DNA from: Deltaproteobacteria bacterium
GTDB lineage: Bacteria; Desulfobacterota; GWC2-55-46
Assembly (NCBI GenBank): GCA_016177845.1
Contig: JACOUO010000028.1
Location: 62,001 to 126,000 of the forward strand
Reading direction: 5' to 3'
Length of the DNA: 64,000 nucleotides
Below, piece after piece: positions 60,708-64,000 of the stretch. Positions within the stretch are counted from its first letter, which is position 1, and each line of letters opens with the position of its first letter. The translations under genes were made by a program, and so were the position numbers. The notes below the pieces were generated by a model that was not told where the DNA came from, did not search any database, and worked only from the letters and a program-made list of their open reading frames with translations.

Positions 60708-61778
60708 TCAATTGCTCAGACGCTGAAGCCAAACAAGCGGATATTTACCCCAGGTATGCACTGCTTCGGAGATGGACAAAAGGACATCTTCAGGAACATA
60801 ATAGGGTATTTCGCCATTGTTATCCGAAAGTATAAAACCTCCCCCCGGCGCAGCCTTTGAGATTAAAAGCTTCACGGCATTTTCAGCATCATCCCCCTTC
60901 CAGCCGCCCATCTCAGCGCCGTTGAGATTGCCAAGTATGCTCAATTTCTCGGAGCAGGCATTTTTAAGTTCGGCAATATTATCGAGCTGACTTACAGCTA
61001 TCATTCTTGTGCCGGTGCCGGCTATCTCATCCAAAATAGGCATGGTCTTTCCCGAAGCAAGGTGCGTTGCCGTCGGCCCGCTTATCCTCGTTATGGTCCG
61101 CTTCGCTATCGGAAAGCCAGTTTTTTTATAGACCTCAGGAGCGATTATGGAAGTTGAGGACATAGGGTCAAAATAACTGATTATTGAAGCTCCTGCGTCA
61201 AGCTGGGCATTCGCCCATTCTACGCAGAATTCCTCATTGAGCCTCATCAATCTCTCGAACAGGTCAGGCCTGTCAAAAAGGACCTGCATGTATTTGTCAA
61301 AACCCATCTGCGCGACAGGCAGAGAGAACGGAGAGGTAACAGCGCCGATGATAGGTATATGGTGATGAGCCCTGCGCCTTAGCATGTCAAGCGACTTAAG
61401 TACTTTGACCAATGCAGGCGACTCATTTATCTTAGGCGGTTTGATTGTCTTTATGTCTTCAAGGCTATTGATTATTTTAGAATTGCAAAGCGGCGGGCCA
61501 TCTTCACTGTAATTCAGTTCCGCTCCCCATGCCTCCATTTCAACCGCTGAATAATAAAAGCCGTACAGGCAGTCACTGCGGTATTTTTTCTGCATCCTCA
61601 ACTGGGCCTCGACCACATTTTCAGGCCTTGAGAAATATTGTTTAATTGTCATGCCAAGTTCCTTTGCCCCGTGCAGCCCGAGGAATAGAAAAAAAGGCAC
61701 CCGGTCAGGTTCTCTTTTGGAAAGCGTAACCGCGACGCGCTCCGTAGAGGTCAATGCCCTATGAAAAGGATTATACAT
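60708..61778 (-). CDS. Uroporphyrinogen decarboxylase-family (MtaA/CmuA-like) protein
   Basis: A 356-residue TIM-barrel protein of the URO-D superfamily: RVPFFLFLGLHGAKELG at the N-terminus, MRLNEEFCVEWANAQLDAGASII, and the Zn-site region. Corrinoid/CoM methyltransferases of this family have HxCG; here the matching sequence is THLASGKT, with Ala for Cys. A later Cys is in NACSEKL. So it may be a non-zinc member or use a different ligand. It could act in methyl transfer or porphyrin metabolism; not decidable. No corrinoid protein is adjacent. Confidence 0.75.
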   Translation of the reverse strand: MYNPFHRALTSTERVAVTLSKREPDRVPFFLFLGLHGAKELGMTIKQYFSRPENVVEAQLRMQKKYRSDCLYGFYYSAVEMEAWGAELNYSEDGPPLCNSKIINSLEDIKTIKPPKINESPALVKVLKSLDMLRRRAHHHIPIIGAVTSPFSLPVAQMGFDKYMQVLFDRPDLFERLMRLNEEFCVEWANAQLDAGASIISYFDPMSSTSIIAPEVYKKTGFPIAKRTITRISGPTATHLASGKTMPILDEIAGTGTRMIAVSQLDNIAELKNACSEKLSILGNLNGAEMGGWKGDDAENAVKLLISKAAPGGGFILSDNNGEIPYYVPEDVLLSISEAVHTWGKYPLVWLQRLSN

Positions 61779-62049
61779 ATCAATTACCTTTTATTTTTTG
61801 AGGAGAGGACTTCTAAACGCCGCAGATGCGTATCTCCATGTACGCGCCTGCCCGACAGTTTTGATTGAAAGACAGAAAGATTAAACCTTTATTCCGGCAA
61901 GGTTAGGGGTGGAAAGCAGCGGTAGGGTAAGGACTAAAGATAATCTTACGAGCGGGTTTTTTTATAAAAAAACTTCTCCTCTCAATTATACAATTATCAG
62001 GGAGAAGTAAAAACCTTTTTTTTAAAAAAAATTCAGTACGGAAATTCCG
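61779..62049 (-). other. Intergenic before the URO-D-family gene
   Basis: About 270 bp. Contains the terminator of the ABC permease gene (61972-62008) and unassigned sequence. A stretch at 61908-61935 (GGTTAGG...GGAAAGCAGC) was checked as a possible signal recognition particle RNA and rejected. Nothing else was found. Confidence 0.4.
61972..62008 (-). terminator. Intrinsic terminator after ABC permease genes
   Basis: ACTTCTCC (61972-61979) pairs with GGAGAAGT (62001-62008) around a long AT loop; a minus-strand T tract lies at 61965-61971. About 40 bp after the permease stop. Confidence 0.75.
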
Positions 62050-63216
62050 CTACCCTGCCCTGAGCGCTTCTACTATATTCATCTTTGATGCCTTAAGCGC
62101 AGGCAGCAGCCCTCCTACAAGTCCCATCAAGACTGCGGCGAAGAGCGATTTAAAGGCAATTGCAGGGGTGAGCGTAAATGTGAACGCAAGTTCCGAGAAG
62201 GTCTGGAAGTTAAGCGTAGATACAGTAAAGAGCTGAAGGAAAGAAGCAAGAAAAAGGCCTGCGAGGCCGCCGATAAGCCCTATGATAAGCGATTCGGCCA
62301 GAAAAGCCGCAAGGATATTGCCCCTTCCAAAACCAAGGGCGCGCAGGGTGCCTATCTCACCTATCCTGTTCGCCACCGCTGAATACATCGTTATCATTGC
62401 CCCGATTATCGCGCCCAACGAAAAGATTACCGTCAAAGAAGTACCCAGTATCCTTAAAAACTTCGCCATTACCTCTGACTGCTCGGCATAGAACTCCGTT
62501 TCTCTTTTTACCTCAAGCGTAAGCCTCGGGTCTGTCTCTATCCTGCTCCTGACCTCATTGAATTTAGAAGTATTACTCAGCCTGAAGATAACCGAAGTAT
62601 AGACCGGCCTCCTGAAGGCCTGCATAAGCTGGTCAACATCTCCCCAGACCTCTGAACTGAAACCGGTTGCGCCAGCATCGAAAATACCCACTACCTGCCA
62701 GTCCCTCATGGCAAACCTTAAGTACTCTCCAAGCCCTCCACCGGTAAATCTTCTTGCTATGCTCTTTCCGGCCAGTATCTCGGTAGTGCCGGGCCTCGGC
62801 AGTCTTCCTGCCACAAGGTGTACCTGCGGCCTTAATGACAATGAATTTTCAGATATGCCTCTTATGACTACATTTGACAGCTTCCCCGTATCACGCTTCG
62901 GCATGGATACCAGCACAAGGACCTCCTTCGCAAGGAGCTGCCCTCCGTTTTGTCCAACGGCTATTTCAGGCTCACCCTCGATAATTGCTGCCTGGTCCCT
63001 GCTGATATTGCTCTGCACCTCTGAAAGGGCCCCTTTTCTGATTATCACTGCATTGTCCCGTGAGCCTGTTTCAACAAGGGTCTTCTCAAGCCCTTCAGCA
63101 AGCATGGAGAGCGCGGCAAAGACAAATACCACAAGCGCCATGCCTGAGGCCGTCAATATTGTGGTCAGCTTCCTTGTCCATACGCTTCTGTAACTGTAGA
63201 AGAACGGGATAGCCAT
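62050..63216 (-). CDS. FtsX/MacB-type ABC transporter permease
   Basis: A 388-residue permease: one N-terminal helix (~12-40), a large periplasmic domain (~45-250) and three C-terminal helices with FtsX-family sequence GEIGTLRALGFGRGNILAAF and LVGGLLPALKASKMNIVEALR. The start directly follows the stop of the neighbouring permease. Such proteins transmit ATPase motion to the periplasm for lipoprotein, peptide or lipid export. The ATPase gene is not within the window. Confidence 0.85.
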   Translation of the reverse strand: MAIPFFYSYRSVWTRKLTTILTASGMALVVFVFAALSMLAEGLEKTLVETGSRDNAVIIRKGALSEVQSNISRDQAAIIEGEPEIAVGQNGGQLLAKEVLVLVSMPKRDTGKLSNVVIRGISENSLSLRPQVHLVAGRLPRPGTTEILAGKSIARRFTGGGLGEYLRFAMRDWQVVGIFDAGATGFSSEVWGDVDQLMQAFRRPVYTSVIFRLSNTSKFNEVRSRIETDPRLTLEVKRETEFYAEQSEVMAKFLRILGTSLTVIFSLGAIIGAMITMYSAVANRIGEIGTLRALGFGRGNILAAFLAESLIIGLIGGLAGLFLASFLQLFTVSTLNFQTFSELAFTFTLTPAIAFKSLFAAVLMGLVGGLLPALKASKMNIVEALRAG

Positions 63217-64000
63217 TTATCCTATCCTCCTCAAGGCATCCACTATGGATACCGACATTGCCCTGTAGGTAGGTATCACCGCTGAAATTACTGCAACGAT
63301 AAAGGCGGCAAGGATATCGAGATAGATGGTCTGGGTTTTGACATTAAATATCGGGAAATATGCGCCAAGCTGGGAAGAGAACATCTGTGCGGCAGGGAAG
63401 GTAAGCGCAATGCCGGCGATGCAGCCAAGCGCGGTAATAACGATTGATTCGCCGAATATGAGGATTGCTATATGGAGCCATCCAAAGCCCATGGTCTTAA
63501 AGATAGCATACTCGCCCATCCTTTCGCGCACCGACATTGCCATCGTATTTGCCATGACAGCCATTATGATGATTATGATTACAAATGATACAAGCTGGAT
63601 GGCGGTCATGATAGCCTCTGTCATTGTGACAAAGCTCATCTGAAAGGCTTTTTCAGTCTCGGTCAGGGTCTCGGCAAGAGAGTTCCTGAACTGAGCATCC
63701 ACCCTCTCTGAGACTTCGGCAGCCATGTTGGGGTCTTTTATCTTGATGATGTAGAAGCCGACCTCATCAGCCCTGAGAGGTTCGACCTGCTTGACTGTCT
63801 CATTAAGGTAATCCCAGTGAAAGAAGAACTGCGTCTCGTCCGTGGTCCTGTCCCTGCCCTTATATATGGCTTTCAGCACAAAGTCCCAGTTGCCGGGAAA
63901 TATCGTCCCTTTCAGCGTAATCTGGTCGCCTATCTTCCAGCCGAACCTCTCGGCAAGCTTTACCCCGGCAACCGCCGCCTTCCTGTCCTTGAGAAAATCC
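63217..64000 (-). CDS. FtsX/MacB-type ABC transporter permease, 5' end beyond window
   Basis: The frame is open to the right edge (last in-frame codon ends at 63999), so the start lies outside. A GTG at 63879 is an internal codon, because in-frame coding continues upstream with AERFGWKIGDQITLKGTIF. C-terminal helices contain RMGEYAIFKTMGFGW and AVISAVIPTYRAMSVSIVDALRRIG. It pairs with the permease gene directly downstream, probably as a heterodimer. Confidence 0.85.
   Translation of the reverse strand, partial: DFLKDRKAAVAGVKLAERFGWKIGDQITLKGTIFPGNWDFVLKAIYKGRDRTTDETQFFFHWDYLNETVKQVEPLRADEVGFYIIKIKDPNMAAEVSERVDAQFRNSLAETLTETEKAFQMSFVTMTEAIMTAIQLVSFVIIIIIMAVMANTMAMSVRERMGEYAIFKTMGFGWLHIAILIFGESIVITALGCIAGIALTFPAAQMFSSQLGAYFPIFNVKTQTIYLDILAAFIVAVISAVIPTYRAMSVSIVDALRRIG

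Noticed and set aside
61890-61940. Possible signal recognition particle RNA (GGTTAGG...GGAAAGCAGC)
   Set aside because: The GGAA loop is not closed by the expected G-C pairs and no complementary outer helix is found.

Overview
The window is bacterial chromosome from a Gram-negative with a lipid A-type outer membrane economy: it carries curli secretion (CsgG/E/F), an LpxL-like acyltransferase, GT9 heptosyltransferase and a Wzx/Wzy/Wzz/Wza-type exopolysaccharide set. The gene order yceD-rpmF-plsX-fabH-fabD-fabG-acpP-fabF-rpiB-glyA, the apgM-thrC-hom-aminotransferase run, and the many radical SAM, DUF362 and DUF3343 proteins fit Nitrospirota or Desulfobacterota-like anaerobic or microaerophilic lineages best. 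That placement is an inference from gene content, not from a marker search. Nearly every gene is on the minus strand; no phage, transposase or CRISPR is visible.

Layout. (1) 1-25.4 kb: one long minus-strand exopolysaccharide/surface glycan locus of 18 genes, read from 25.4 kb down to the left edge. It begins with a nucleotidyltransferase-like/priming sugar transferase fusion, a Wza-like export lipoprotein with triplicated domains, an acyl-CoA synthetase-like enzyme, an alcohol dehydrogenase, a Wzz/BY-kinase, flippase, Wzy-like polymerase, a PslG-like glycosidase, glycosyltransferases, an acyltransferase, three B12-type radical SAM enzymes, two alkaline-phosphatase-superfamily enzymes, a DUF362/ferredoxin protein and a molybdopterin oxidoreductase. 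(2) 26.2-31.6 kb: a complete curli operon, csgE-csgD-like-csgF-csgG followed by three large curlin-repeat subunits. (3) 31.8-33.4 kb: DEAD-box RNA helicase. (4) 33.6-35.3 kb: a region that looks empty to a normal gene caller but holds seven tiny minus-strand genes (26-32 codons) for related single-helix membrane peptides with a Glu-x3-Asn signature. Several have their own copy of a conserved promoter element and intrinsic terminators, and one further promoter-terminator pair has no reading frame. This is the strongest candidate for an undescribed system here. (5) 35.4-37.5 kb: SOS operon lexA-small protein-dinB with a dyad operator. (6) 37.6-47.3 kb: hemerythrin, MtgA, apgM, thrC, hom, aminotransferase, lipA and small proteins, plus a secreted protein with a PEP-CTERM-like tail. 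(7) 47.3-55.7 kb: glyA, rpiB and the fatty acid/phospholipid operon. (8) 55.8-64 kb: tRNA-Gln(CTG), a PilB/GspE ATPase, a heme-sensor diguanylate cyclase, a cupin, a URO-D-family protein and two FtsX-type ABC permeases, the last cut by the right edge.

How the parts work together. The glycan locus and curli operon are both biofilm-matrix systems; the diguanylate cyclase and type IV pilus-type ATPase to the right belong to the same surface lifestyle, although no direct regulatory link is visible in the sequence. The fatty acid operon supplies acyl-ACP (AcpP, FabD/G/H/F) and acyl phosphate (PlsX) for membrane lipids.
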